From the NCBI GenBank assembly GCA_039720395.1, contig CM077832.1:16186060-16250059 (forward strand): a stretch of DNA of 64,000 nucleotides, read 5' to 3'. The stretch's first letter is position 1. Each line of letters begins with the position of its first letter. Source of the stretch: Liquidambar formosana (taxonomy: Eukaryota; Streptophyta; Magnoliopsida; Saxifragales; Altingiaceae). This document shows positions 1-10,956 of this stretch, in pieces. The translations under genes and the position numbers were made by a program. The notes below the pieces were generated by a model. The model was not told where the DNA came from, did no database searches, and saw only the letters and a program-made list of their open reading frames with translations.

Positions 1-2
1 AA

Positions 3-2936
3 AACATTACCATTCTTAGGATTTTCAATCTCAACAGTTCCATGAGGAAAAACAGTTTTAACCACAAATGGTCTTGTCCAACGGGATCTTAGCTTACCTG
101 GAAACAAGTGCAATCTAGAATTATACAAAAGAACTTTTTGAGATGGTTTAAAAGATTTCCTTAAAATATTTTTGTCATGAAAAACTTTCATTCGTTCTTT
201 GTAAATTCTAAAATTGTCATAAGCATTTCGCCGAATTTCTTCCAAATTAATTATATGAGTGCACACTAAACGGCTAATTCCTTTAATGGCAGAAACATTC
301 AATCCTATTGCACCTTTGTGTTCTTTCAAAATTTTCAGCAACTTACCTTCTTGCAAGGGATCAAGTTTAGTAGATATTACCATAGGAAAAATCTCCTTAG
401 GTCTAAAGAATGCATACTTGAGTTCCACTAGCAAAGGCTTTAATTCCAGTTTAGGCACTTTCTCATTCGATGGCAATAGTTTAAGCTCACGGGGTGGTAG
501 CTCTTCAAATTTAGGCTTCCGCGCATTCACATCCAATTCCTGTGTAGAATCCAATAAATAATAAAGATATGCAATTTTAGGATCCTCATTAAATTCCAAA
601 TCAAAAGAATTAACCAAGCACGCCTCTAAAGGATCAGAAAAGCACGACACATTAAATTGTTTTTGAACAAGTGTATCAATCAAGTTAACTTCATGAAAGT
701 CATCATCATCCTTAGGTTCTTTGCAAGTATTAAAAATATTCAATTCTTGGGTCATATTTCCAAAAGACAATTTAAGTATACCACTCCTACAATTTATTAA
801 AGCATTGGAAGTTGCAAGGAATGGGCGACCCAGAATCACAGGAATTTGAGAACTAGCATTCAAAACAGGGTGTGTGTCCAAAACAATAAAATCAACAGGA
901 AAGTAAAATTTATCAATTTGGACTAACACATCCTCTACTATTCCCCTAGGTATTTTCACAGAACGGTCCGCAAGCTGAAGAGTTATTTTTGTAGGTTTTA
1001 ACTCACCTAGACCCAACTGTTCATATACCGAATAAGGTAAAAGATTCACGCTAGCCTCAAGATCAAGTAAAGCTTGCTCTACTTTAAAATTACCAATAAC
1101 ACATGAAATTGTGGGACTACCTGGATCTTTATACTTAGGAGGAATATTATTTTGAATAATAGCACTCACCTGCTCAGTTAAAAATGCCTTCTTTTGTACG
1201 TTAAGCTTACGCTTAACCGTACATAAATCTTTCAAAAATTTAGCATAAGAAGGAATTTGTTTTATTGCATCCAACAAAGGGATGTTGACTTTCACTTGTT
1301 TAAAGATTTCAAGAATGTCTGCATTCTGATTCACTTTCTGAGGTGGTTGCAATCTTTGAGGAAAAGGAATAGGAATGGGGCATCTCTCAACTACACTTGA
1401 CTCGGGCTTATTAAGTTCATTACTACTCTTTGTTTTTGAAAATTCTTCTTTTTCTTTATCTTTGGGTGGTGAAATAGTTTTATCAATAACTTTTCCACTG
1501 CGAAGAGTAGTAACGGACTTAGCATGCTCAAGTTGTGTATCAGATAAATTAGAATCACTAATACTAAATTGACCTTGGGGGTTAGGTTGTGGTTGAGATA
1601 GAAATTTACCTTTTTCTTGAATGCTTAATGAAGTGGTCAACTTAGTAAGAGTGTTTCTAATGTCACCTATGGCTTGAGAGGTCTGATTATTTATGGTGGC
1701 TTGACTCTGCATAAACTGTTGCAATGTTTCCTCTAAACCCTTCTTAGGAGGAGGATTATAAGGAACAAAATTAGAATGGCCTTGAGGTGGTAGTATAACA
1801 TTATCATTCCTCCAACTGAAATTTGGATGATTCCTCCATCCTGGATTATAAGTTTCAGAATAGGGTGAAGAAAAAGGCTTTTTATTTATATTTATAGCAT
1901 TTGCTTGATCGTGCAACACCTCTTTAAAAGCAGGAATAGTTGGGCAATCATTTGTAGAGTGTCCCACAGTCTCACAAATACTACAAACATCATTCAATTT
2001 AGGCACAGACATAACTTCATTAACTTTCCTTAATTCCATGGCTTCTAATTTCCTAGCCAAAGTAGCTACCCTAGCACTTAAGTCATCATCCTCTCTAAGA
2101 TGGTACTTACCGCCCCCAGATGGGTTGGTAGAAGGCTTGGACCTATCTAAAGTATCAGTTGTATCCCAAGATTGGGCATTCTCAGCTAACAGATCAAAAT
2201 AGTCAAAAGCCTCATCAGGGTCCTTATTCATAAATTCACCATTGCACATCATCTCTACAAATTGGCGCATTTTAGGAGTTAAACTTTGATAGAAAAAACT
2301 AATGATACGCCAAGTTTCATAGCCATGATGTGAGCAAGAATTTAATAAATCTTTAAAACGTTCCCAACATTGGTAAAAAGTCTCATTATCTTTTTGTGAA
2401 AAATTCATTATTTGCCTTTTCAGAGCATTTGTCCTATGAAGTGGGAAGTGCTTTTTCAAAAATTCAGTTTGCATCTCTTGCCATGTGCCAATGGATCTAG
2501 GTCTTAAAGCATTAAGCCAATTTTTCGCCTTATCCTTGAGAGAAAAGGGAAATAATTTCAATTTAATAGTCTCTTCACTACAAGTTTGGTCATGGAAGGT
2601 TACACAAACCTCATCAAATTCCTTAAGGTGCAAATATGGGTTTTCAGATTCTAAACCATGGAATTTAGGTAGCAATGGAATCATGCCAGCCTTAAATTTG
2701 AAATTATTAGCATTCAGAGGAAAAATGATACAAGATGGTGCACTACTCCTAGTAGGCTGCAAATAATCTCTAAGAGTCCTTTTATCATCCCTATCAATAT
2801 TCTCAATTTGTTCCTCATTATCAGACATGGTGTCAAGTGTGTGATTGTGTCCAAGAGAATCAATTAAATTGTCACACAAATTTTCAGACTCAACTCTAAC
2901 CAAACGATGAGTATAATCACGATGCCAAATTTGCAT
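3..2936 (-). CDS. Retrotransposon Gag-protease open frame fused to an integrase C-terminal tail (partial at edge)
   Basis: I read this frame codon by codon: it has no stop from the ATG at 2936 to the window edge, at least 978 codons. The start was chosen because the next in-frame stop upstream is at 2973; a second Met lies at 2828. Seen: a Gag domain; a CCHC zinc knuckle (C-x2-C-x4-H-x4-C) at residues 318-331; a retropepsin-like region whose active site, normally D-x-G-A-S, reads DLEAS at residues 625-629; a sequence typical of the very start of reverse transcriptase near 250-290; then, from about 240 downward, the basic tail of integrase (FPGKLRSRW motif). The RT, RNase H and integrase core are missing and the junction is in frame. 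Gag would form particles and the protease would process them. The E in place of G should disable the protease if it is not a sequencing error. Confidence 0.85.
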   Translation of the reverse strand, partial: MQIWHRDYTHRLVRVESENLCDNLIDSLGHNHTLDTMSDNEEQIENIDRDDKRTLRDYLQPTRSSAPSCIIFPLNANNFKFKAGMIPLLPKFHGLESENPYLHLKEFDEVCVTFHDQTCSEETIKLKLFPFSLKDKAKNWLNALRPRSIGTWQEMQTEFLKKHFPLHRTNALKRQIMNFSQKDNETFYQCWERFKDLLNSCSHHGYETWRIISFFYQSLTPKMRQFVEMMCNGEFMNKDPDEAFDYFDLLAENAQSWDTTDTLDRSKPSTNPSGGGKYHLREDDDLSARVATLARKLEAMELRKVNEVMSVPKLNDVCSICETVGHSTNDCPTIPAFKEVLHDQANAININKKPFSSPYSETYNPGWRNHPNFSWRNDNVILPPQGHSNFVPYNPPPKKGLEETLQQFMQSQATINNQTSQAIGDIRNTLTKLTTSLSIQEKGKFLSQPQPNPQGQFSISDSNLSDTQLEHAKSVTTLRSGKVIDKTISPPKDKEKEEFSKTKSSNELNKPESSVVERCPIPIPFPQRLQPPQKVNQNADILEIFKQVKVNIPLLDAIKQIPSYAKFLKDLCTVKRKLNVQKKAFLTEQVSAIIQNNIPPKYKDPGSPTISCVIGNFKVEQALLDLEASVNLLPYSVYEQLGLGELKPTKITLQLADRSVKIPRGIVEDVLVQIDKFYFPVDFIVLDTHPVLNASSQIPVILGRPFLATSNALINCRSGILKLSFGNMTQELNIFNTCKEPKDDDDFHEVNLIDTLVQKQFNVSCFSDPLEACLVNSFDLEFNEDPKIAYLYYLLDSTQELDVNARKPKFEELPPRELKLLPSNEKVPKLELKPLLVELKYAFFRPKEIFPMVISTKLDPLQEGKLLKILKEHKGAIGLNVSAIKGISRLVCTHIINLEEIRRNAYDNFRIYKERMKVFHDKNILRKSFKPSQKVLLYNSRLHLFPGKLRSRWTRPFVVKTVFPHGTVEIENPKNGNV

Positions 2937-3063
2937 ACAAAAAAGAATAAATAAAATAAAAAAAATAAAAAGTTATGGAAAGAGTTTACCGGATTTGCGA
3001 AGAGATTCGCAAAATACAACAAACCTCCACTGAAAACAATGAACTGCTATTTATCCACGCTAG

Positions 3064-3081
3064 TCCCCGGCAACGGCGCCA
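3064..3081 (-). other. Primer-binding site, tRNA-Asp type
   Basis: The minus strand reads TGGCGCCGTTGCCGGGGA a few bases past the LTR end. This is the standard minus-strand primer site of Athila/Tat-type plant Ty3 elements. Confidence 0.85.
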
Positions 3082-3087
3082 AAAACT

Positions 3088-4306
3088 TGCTGCGACTTTA
3101 ATAATGCTCCCAAGTGCAGGATGTCGCGAAGTAATAAATTCTCGGTGAGTCCGAGGTCGAACCACAGGGAAGGGGAATAATTAGTAGAAAAGATTGAGAA
3201 AAGATTTTAGAAATTTGGTTGCTTGGTTGCAGAGAATTAGTTTGATTGAAAACAATAATTTAAAAACACTAAGGTTCAGAGGTTCACTCACAACAAGTAT
3301 TAGTTATTTGCGAACGACTCAATTTTATAACTCAACTGAGATTCATACGAAGGATGACCCCAGTCGGATGATGTAACAATTAATTTTATTCAAAACAATT
3401 CTAAAAATATGGATTCATAAGATTGATTGATTTAATGCATGAGAAAACTAGTAATTTAATTCGCAGGGAATTCTAAGCATTCACCGTACCCGGAGTTAAC
3501 GATAAATAAAAGAATTATACAGAATAAATACTTTGCAAAATAATCAAAATCAATCAAAACTATAAAACCTTACATTAAATCCATGAAAGAGTCATTAAAC
3601 AAATACCAAATAATTGTTGTGGCTTCACTCCTAGCCTTAGCAAAACGTTTAGCTACTCATGATACTAGAAAACTAAAGAGAGGTAGAAGAAGAAGAATAA
3701 AAGAGAGGTCTTTTGTAGAAGAGAAGAAGAGAAGCAATATATAGAGGTGCAGCCACCTTTTCCTTTCCATGTGATCTTAGGGTTTCCAAAAGAAAGAGGA
3801 GAAAAATTAGGAAACAAATTAGGAATCCCGGTTTTTTCCATCAGGGCTAACTTGTAACCCGTTTTTGACCTACTAAACGTTGAAATCACGAAAAATTCGT
3901 GAAATACAATATTGTAGGGCTTCAAATCAGCTTTCCAGGGACACCAATTTCGCATCAATTGGACTTCGGAGTCAAAAGTTATGGCCAAAATACGGCAACT
4001 GCTCCAAACTTCCTTTTTAATCTTCTTTCCAACTTTGGGGTTGCCAATTTCTTTGCTAAAATCTTCTAAAATTAATGCACTTCAACTTTGCAAAGCTTCC
4101 ATATATTTCCAAATAAATAAAGAATGCTTGACCATAGGGAATTGGCTTCCTACAAAAATAAAACACACATTAATACACCACTTTAAGCATAAGAGCATGT
4201 ATCAAGAGAATTCATGTATAATGTGTAAAATGAAGAATTAAGTGCCAAATAAATATGATAATGCCTACTGAAAGTATAACATTAATGCAATTTTAAGCTA
4301 TTATCA
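3088..4306 (-). repeat. 5' LTR of the Athila-like element
   Basis: On the minus strand it begins TGATAATAGC at 4306 and ends near 3088-3091 with ..GCAGCA, just before the primer-binding site. It is about 1.2 kb. The inner boundary could be 3088 or 3091, because both give a TG/CA end. ORFs inside it on either strand are short and show no family resemblance. Confidence 0.75.
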
Positions 4307-4808
4307 GTTGTTGTTTGATTCTTGTTATTTAATTTCGACAACCGCCGACATTGGATGACGACAACCGGCGATGGCCGGTGTGTGAACTCTGGCTCGACAA
4401 TGGGTGTGGACAGTGACACGAGAGTGTATGGATGTGAGGATCACGAACACGGGCGAGAACATGGTTTTGCTTAGGGATTAAGTCAGGGGTAAAAGGGTAA
4501 TTTCATAAATAGTTTTTAAAAACCATTTAAAAATGTCAAAAACTAATATTTTATTATTTTCCCGTATATGGGCATAATGGTCATTTAATATTGCCGTTAA
4601 CAGCATACCTAGCACAATATGAGGGGTTTTTTGTTGAGTTTTTTTTTAGGGAGAATCTTGCAAAAAGGGTAACAATAGAAGAGGATTTTTTGCATTTTAC
4701 CCAAAAGAAAAACAAAAACAAACAAAATAAGATAATAACAATAATAATAAAAAAAACGAAATTAAAGCTGCTGGAGTGCTGATTCTATACTTCATGAAAA
4801 AAAAACAT
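4307..4808. other. Intergenic spacer, no gene seen
   Basis: There is a short GC-richer patch near 4340-4470 with repeated GGCGATGGCCGG-like words, then AT-rich sequence. I see no coding signal. Confidence 0.5.
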
Positions 4809-6568
4809 GGGTAAATTACGCTAACATCCCTTTTAAATTCTGACAATAATAGATGCATCCCCTCACTTTTTTAAAATTACATTATCACCCCTGCTTTACA
4901 AAATAACCTACAAAAACACCCCTTACCCTCCCACTACCGTCAATAACACTGTTAAAATCAAGTGAAGCATGCCAAAACTTGTTTAAAATACCTAAACTGC
5001 CCTTATTTTTGGATGACTGTTGCACATTGAAACAAAAAAAACCCAGCACATTCATCCACCCCTTCACCAAACTAGGGCTCCAATTTTGTAACCACCTCCT
5101 TGGTCAACTCTCTCCCATCAATTTTGCCTTGGCATAAATCGTGAATAAGGCAAAATTCATTAATGCCCAATGCCAAGCCTGTTTGTCACAAATTACATTA
5201 ACTATATTTTGATTACACCATACAATAATAAAGTGAACAAAATAACAATACATGTCCCAAATTAATCCAAATACATAGAAATATTCACAAATAAACATCC
5301 GTCCAGATTTAAGTTCATTCATCTATTACATATGTCCAAAAAGTTTACCATTATACCACTAAATAATCACCCCAAATATACCAATATTTCAAAGTCCACG
5401 CAAAAAGTAGAGGCATTGCCACAAAAATATATGCCATCATTTATGTACTTCTAGATCCATCATTTGGCAGCTTCCCAACACAAAAACAGTTTTAAACTGC
5501 CCATAAGCCAATTGATATAAACCAGGAGAAAGAAAGCAAGATTTACAACCGTCAAGCAACTAGGAAGTTGGGAGGGGATAGTTGCATCTTGAAAGTGATC
5601 TAAGTGTGGGAAGGGTCTGTGATTGTTGGGTATGTTGTTATGCAAAATTATCTTGAAGTGGCAGATTGGGACATGAATTTTTAGTTGAATAATATTGAGA
5701 TTTTAAATAAATAAATAAATAAATAAATAAACATATATATATATATATATATAAACTAATCTTTTAACAAATATTAAAAACTTGTTTATAATCATGGGAC
5801 CCTTGCTCATACAAGCTAACTTTAGAGGCTAGATAAGCTCATTGATTTTATCATAGTTTAATGACCTTTTGGCTTTGATTTTTTTTTTTTTGTTTTGTAT
5901 CAATTGCATTCTGATTTTTTTTAATATCTATATATATATGTATATATACTAGTTAGTGTACACGTTCATTGCACGTGAATCAGTCTTATTTTACATAAAT
6001 GTTTAGACATATTTTTTATAATCATATGTGGTTTCATTACAGCAATTTAATTATTGATGTAAAGCAACGAGAATACAATTAAGGGGAAGAGAGTAAAAAA
6101 ATAAAATTAAAAATCGGCACATGATTAAGGTCACTGTGAGGAGGCAGCTATCGAATCTTGAATTTGAGTTTAAGATTATACTATCATTGTACGGGACATA
6201 AGGAGCAAATATGAAAATTAAAGCATCCATCTAAAGATCTTATTATTAAGATTAAAAAAAAAATGTTCATTTAAGTCCAAAAAATAAAATGAATCGAAGA
6301 GCCTTCATCCAGTCATATTGCTAAAATTGATGACTATTAACCAGTCAAAAAAAATAAGAACGATGCGTTTTGTACAATTGGCCCACAAGTTTTCCTTCAG
6401 GCCGATAAAGGTATGTTTGTTTATTAAAGGATATTTTGGACATTTGAAATACTTAGTTCATGTCCGTTATCTGACAATATTAAGAGGGGTGATGATGTAA
6501 TTTTAAAAAAATGAGAGAGTGTATTTGTTATTGTCAGAATCTAGAGGGGGTGTCAATGTAATTTATCC
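4809..6568. mobile_element. Non-autonomous MULE-like DNA transposon
   Basis: The left end (GGGTAAATTACGCTAACA) and the reverse complement of the right end (GGATAAATTACATTGACA) match for about 85-90 bp, including shared TTCTGACAATAA and AAAATTACAT blocks. The flanking 9-mers are AAAAAACAT (4800-4808) and AAAACACAT (6569-6577), 8 of 9 identical. A 9-bp duplication is the Mutator-superfamily hallmark. The 1.76-kb interior has AAAT and TA microsatellites (5700-5755) and no transposase. The region 5100-5460 is AT-rich and not recognised. Confidence 0.75.
5700..5756. repeat. AAAT/TA microsatellite
   Basis: Tandem AAAT units are followed by about ten TA dinucleotides, inside the MULE-like element. 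Confidence 0.9.
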
Positions 6569-6580
6569 AAAACACATAAA

Positions 6581-6773
6581 GGAAAGAAGTTAAAAAGAAG
6601 AACAAAAGTTGACATGGCTCACCTGAAGAAAAAGTTGCAAGAGGCATCAGGCGTGGTTATAATAATGCAAGGGGAAAAAAAACAATAAAGGAAAGAAGTT
6701 AAAAAGAAGAACAAAAGTTGACATGGCTCACCTGAAGAAAAAGTTGCAAGAGGCATCAGGCGTGGTTATAATA
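6581..6773 (+). repeat. Tandem repeat, about 107-bp unit, left part
   Basis: The unit runs from GGAAAGAAGTTAAAAAGAAG to GGCGTGGTTATAATA. It occurs almost twice here and once more in the same orientation on the far side of the next element (11744-11865). The larger MULE-like element therefore appears to have landed inside a pre-existing tandem array. Confidence 0.8.
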
Positions 6774-7612
6774 GGATTTGGATTTGCTCAAGTTGGGAGA
6801 ATCTACTGGAGGCTCAAGTTGACCGTGGATGGCTGCCACGTGGACAACAGCCTGATCCAACGGCTCAAATGAAAAAAGGCAAGGGAGCTAACGCCGTTAG
6901 GGGAGGGATGGCATTCAGATGCCCAACGACGCCGTTTTGCACCTATACACAACGAAAAATCGTGAAAATGGGGGGGGGGATTTTGATCTACATTTTGATT
7001 TTGCCCTCTCTCTCTCTTTCTCTCTCTCTCTCCCTCTCTCTCTCCCCTCCATTTTCGATTTGGAATTTGCAGTCACGCTCTCTCCCCTCTCGCCGTTCCT
7101 CTCCCCTCCCGTCGTTCCACACTCTCTCCCCTCCCTCCGCCGCCGCTCCTTTGTCGGGTTAAACCCAGATCTGGGTAAGGGGTTGCTCTGGTTTTCCGTC
7201 CACCACCGGCCGCAACTGCTGTCGCCGCTGCTGCTGCTGCCCCTGCTGATGCCCCTGCTGCTGCCGCTGCTGCTGCCCCTGCTGCTACCGCCCCTGCTGC
7301 TGCCGCCCCTGCTGCTGCCACTGTTGCTTCCGCACTCTCCATTCTCGCCGGCAGTCAGCCCCCCTTGAAGCTTCGACGGTGAGTTTGGGTTTTCAAATTT
7401 TTTTTTTTTTTTTTCCCCTGCCAGTTGGGGTTTTTCGACAGTGAATTTAAAAATTTTTTTTTTATTTTTTTCTATTTTGCTGCCAATTAGTCAGCCATTC
7501 CCGCCGCTGCTGCTGCCGCTCCTTCCTCCTGCTGCGGCTGCTCTTTCCTCGGCGAACGCAGGTATGTTATATATAGTTTTAGTGTTTGATTTTCGTTCTC
7601 TGGTTTTTAGTA
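6774..7612 (+). repeat. Left inverted arm of the Pack-MULE-like element
   Basis: It resembles a gene promoter and 5' exon: a CACGTGG word near 6838, a CT tract at 7007-7062, GC-rich CTG/CCG repeats at 7205-7345, then GTGAGTTT and later GCAGGTATG as donor-like sites. Open frames here are low-complexity (Leu/Pro or Ala runs) and I do not call them proteins. Confidence 0.7.
7205..7345. repeat. CTG/CCG trinucleotide-rich array
   Basis: Irregular CTG, CCG and CCC triplets, mirrored at 11218-11290 in the right arm. They produce long but meaningless open frames in several phases. Confidence 0.8.
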
Positions 7613-7764
7613 AATTAATATAATTTAATCTTTCCTGTTTTTCTTTTGCAGCTTTTGTTTTGCTCTTGTATATGTCTTATGTATGAGGGTTTAAACCCAT
7701 CTTTTATATTAATACACATCATTACTTAAAAAATTCCCCCCATTTTTGGCTGATTGTTTTGTAG

Positions 7765-7862
7765 TGATGAAGAACCCTGCTAACCTTGCAAAGCATCAGT
7801 CAAATCCCAAGGTGGCTCCCATAATTGCAAAGATGATGAACAAATTTGCGGGACCGAAGTAA
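7765..7862 (+). pseudogene. Captured terminal exon of a HIP/FAM10 (Hsc70-interacting) gene
   Basis: After an acceptor (TTTTGTAG, ending 7764) the exon reads TG then an open frame from 7767 to TAA at 7860-7862. The 31 residues start MKNPANLAKHQ and end KMMNKFAGPK. I recognise this as the C-terminal STI1-type segment of plant Hsc70-interacting protein. Intact family members have TPR repeats upstream that bind the Hsp70 chaperone; none are present here. The exon lies between the arms of a Pack-MULE-like element. It could be spliced to the donor near 7562 to give a chimeric transcript, but no in-frame upstream partner is evident. Confidence 0.7.
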
Positions 7863-8639
7863 ACAATTTTCGGGATTGGAATACATGTTTGTGGGGGATC
7901 GATCTTCCATATTTCAGGCAGTCTGAGTTTATGGTTACTGGACTACTGACTGGTAGTGTTCATGTGTCACTGCTTGTTTAAACTATGTAACTCTTTCATC
8001 TACTTTTGCTTACAGTAATGGGCATGGATTGTTTTGTTTGACGCCTAAAATTATCATTGTGAATGAGATTGTTATCTTTACATACTGGAAGAATTCATCT
8101 TATAGGCCAAAAGGAACAAAATTTTTGTACTTCCTGGTTATCTGTGCTAAAATTTCATAATTCTGATGGTTTCAGCATAGGGATGGTTAGTTGTAAACTT
8201 GTAATGTTATGTTGATTGACTGCTATGACAATCTGTTGGTTAGTTTTCTAAAAGACCTGAGCTGCTTGTGGAGTTGTGGCAATTATTGCTGCGACAAAAA
8301 TAAGGTATGAGAAACAAGGAGGAAAATATACAGTAGAATGACTGATGTGACTATCTGTTGGCGGATGCTTTCATAGCTAGATTTTCTGATATGAAGATCA
8401 CCTATTACAGTCAAATTTGTGAACTAGGACTTGCATTGATGCTTGAACTAATTTTATTTTGAATTTATCAAAGATTTATACAATTTCAAATGAGAACTAA
8501 ATGACTAAGCCTATAATCTGAAGGCCTTTTTGATCATCCAAATGGACATTAAACGATTATGGTATGTATATTCTACATAGTATTGAAGGTTCAATCCATC
8601 CCATTGAATGACCCTATCCAAAGACGAGGAATTTCCAGT
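7863..8639 (+). other. Probable 3' flank of the captured HIP exon
   Basis: AT-rich, with no open frame of note. It probably derives from the 3'UTR and downstream sequence of the captured gene. This is inferred from position alone. Confidence 0.35.
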
Positions 8640-9040
8640 GGAAATGCCATAGGAATATGGTGCCTCTTATTGAGAAGCTAATGCTTCAAATGATTGAGGT
8701 TGATGCCACATGCCCCGTGTGCTACTTTGCTGGTCTGGAAGTTGAGAATGGTACGCATCTTTTGACTTCATGTGGTACTGAATGTGCTGTTTAATTTGGG
8801 TTCTCTCTCCATTGCTACTACATTCTGACTGTTTGGGAGCTGAGAATTTCAATGATTGGTGGAGGGAGTATGATGAAAGGTTGAGGGATCACCAAGATAG
8901 GGAAGAACTGCTCTGTTTGGGGGCTTTAATAGTATGGAAGCCGTGTAAAGTGAGGAATGACTTGGTCTTTAGAGACAAACGATGGGCGCAGCAGGAGAGT
9001 ATCCAGAAGATTTATGAGATTTGCTGTCCATTTTAAAGAG
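8640..9040 (+). pseudogene. LINE ORF2 3' fragment (zinc-knuckle/RNase H-proximal region)
   Basis: Read in the plus strand with stops and frameshifts, the stretch shows CPVC followed by a Trp- and His-spaced region and then ALIVWKPCKVRNDLVF. This matches the 'CPxC...W..R N..VF' segment following the reverse transcriptase in plant L1-type LINEs. It is a relic with no reverse transcriptase and lies inside the Pack-MULE-like element. Confidence 0.55.
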
Positions 9041-10956
9041 CCGTGTAAGCAAGATACAGATGAGGCAGTAAGTTATTCTTCTAGCCAGGTCGAATCAGAA
9101 GACGATGTTTATAACTCCATTCCTGCACACACAAAAAATAAAGCAACTTTAAGATGATGTTATATTTCTATTTCTTACATATTCAAATCCACAAGTGGCA
9201 GCACCTTGCAATTCCATTATTGAAAGTCAAGATATGGGCAAAACCTTGCAATTCAATTGGAAACTTAAAAAACCATTATAAAGAATTTATGATCGACAAA
9301 TTTGAATTTTAGTAGTGACCCAAAAATAGGTCCAATACCAAGATAAGTCCAATATTGATTATCAATAATCTCATCATAAATAAAGATAAGTCCCTTCTAA
9401 GATTATGAATAGGTCTTCTTAACTGATTGAAATATAAAGCTAAGGGATTCAGACTTAGCTATCTTAAGTTCGGAGCATGCATAAGTTTATAAAAAGCTTT
9501 GGTGTTGGTGATTCAACTCTTTGAGAAAATACCTTTTTCCATAGCACCCATACATTGCTCTTAAGTCTAAAGAAGTGAAGAGACTATTCAGAAAGGACAA
9601 ATATTGGGTTCAAAAAATGATGTCACTCTTGGTGCCATGATAAGCATGAGTTCAACTTGATCATTGCCCTAATTGATGGTTGAAGTCATAAGCGTTTAAG
9701 TGTTATTAAAGAGGTGTCATGATAAGCATGAGGTCAATCATTGCCCTAAATGATGATTCAAATCTTAAATGTATTAGTCATAAGTGTTTACTGTAATTAA
9801 AGAGGTCCACTTAAAAATAAATTTAAAATAAGTATATTTGTTGTCATCTTGCAGTGCGAATCTCCAAATTTGGAAGCAATTCTCACTTTTATCATATGAT
9901 TTTCATCATTTTTCATCCAAGGACAAGGCATTAAATGTGTTGAGAGAAATTTGGCACTCTCTACCACTCCCTGCAAGAGAACACATCAACAACAACCACC
10001 ACACCTAAATAAAAATAAAAAATAAAAAGACCTAGTAAAGTCATCTTATATTAATTAGAAATAATATCCCAAATTATTAGGAATTTTGCCTGAAGCTTTG
10101 AACATAACCTTAATCATAATTGCCAAGAGATCTCAAAGCTTCCAGGCACAGATAAATCACAAGAGAATTCAGAGCCTTGGAAAAACTGCAACTTGCCCAC
10201 TCCCACCACTAAGCGACCAAGAGTATATATGGAATAATAAAAGGCAGAGTGACGTAAATGGAAACAAAAAGAAACGATAAGTATTTAATCAAGAAACGAG
10301 AGTGCCATAATAGTCTTATTTGGTGTCTGAAGGGGAACCCAGATTGAACCAACCCACTTGTAGAAGTGGGATTGAGCCATTGAAGCAATGGATTATTATT
10401 AACCTTTTCTTTAATTCTTAGTTCTAATAAAACAGCAAAACAAATGAGAAGTGGGTTTGAGCCATTGAGGCAATGGAATATTAAACTTTTCTTTAAATTT
10501 TCTAACAATAGAGCAAAAAAAAAACGACTACCGCTAGACGATATATTTTCTTAGAAATCTCCAGAATAAGACTTGCATCTAGATGAAAAAAACACGTCAT
10601 CAAGCAATCAGAGCAAAATGTTTGGTCATACATATCAAAAAAGAATTGGGGAAGCAGCAAAATAACAATCACTGTACAATATTCTGCACATGGTGTTAAC
10701 GTCCACACAAACCAAACCGAGCAGTAGCAAAAACAATCTAAATTCAGCACAGTAACAGTGATATTATAAATCAGTAAACAAATTAAACTCTAGAAATATA
10801 TAAATGGCTACAGAAAACACAAACATCTAGGAGAGAGACAGAGAGTAAAAATGAAAAAGAAAATCCAGATGAACAAATCAAATGAAAAAGAAAATCTAAA
10901 TGAATAAACCATAGCATTAGTGAAAGATCTAAGCTTGGCACAATAACAAGGAAATT
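9041..10956. other. Interior of the Pack-MULE-like element, no gene seen
   Basis: AT-rich. Two internal tandem duplications are visible: 9631-9709/9712-9803 (word TGATAAGCATGAG) and about 10356/10446 (word GAGCCATTGA). Open frames of 80-100 codons here are not recognisable. Confidence 0.5.

Larger units (their letters stand above)
1..4306 (-). mobile_element. Athila-like Ty3/gypsy LTR retrotransposon, partial, internally deleted
   Basis: The element lies on the minus strand and runs off the left edge, so its 3' LTR and 3' target duplication are not visible. In order along the minus strand it has an LTR (4306-3088), a primer-binding site (3081-3064), an untranslated leader (to 2937) and a single long open frame. 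The primer site reads TGGCGCCGTTGCCGGGGA, the tRNA-Asp-type site usual in Athila-clade elements (family knowledge). The LTR end carries the stretch about a cleared, washed-out 'TGTGGTTCGACCTCGG' motif common to that clade. The reverse transcriptase, RNase H and most of integrase are absent, so this copy would be non-autonomous. The clade name is inferred from PBS and gag layout only. Confidence 0.85.

Noticed and set aside
259..2766. Several plus-strand frames of 65-100 codons
   Set aside because: They are antisense shadows of the continuous minus-strand gag-protease frame.
6919..7368. Long Leu/Pro/Ser open frame (149 codons) and an Ala-rich frame opposite
   Set aside because: Produced by CT and CTG/CCG repeats in the inverted arm; the mirrored arm gives similar frames with different lengths.
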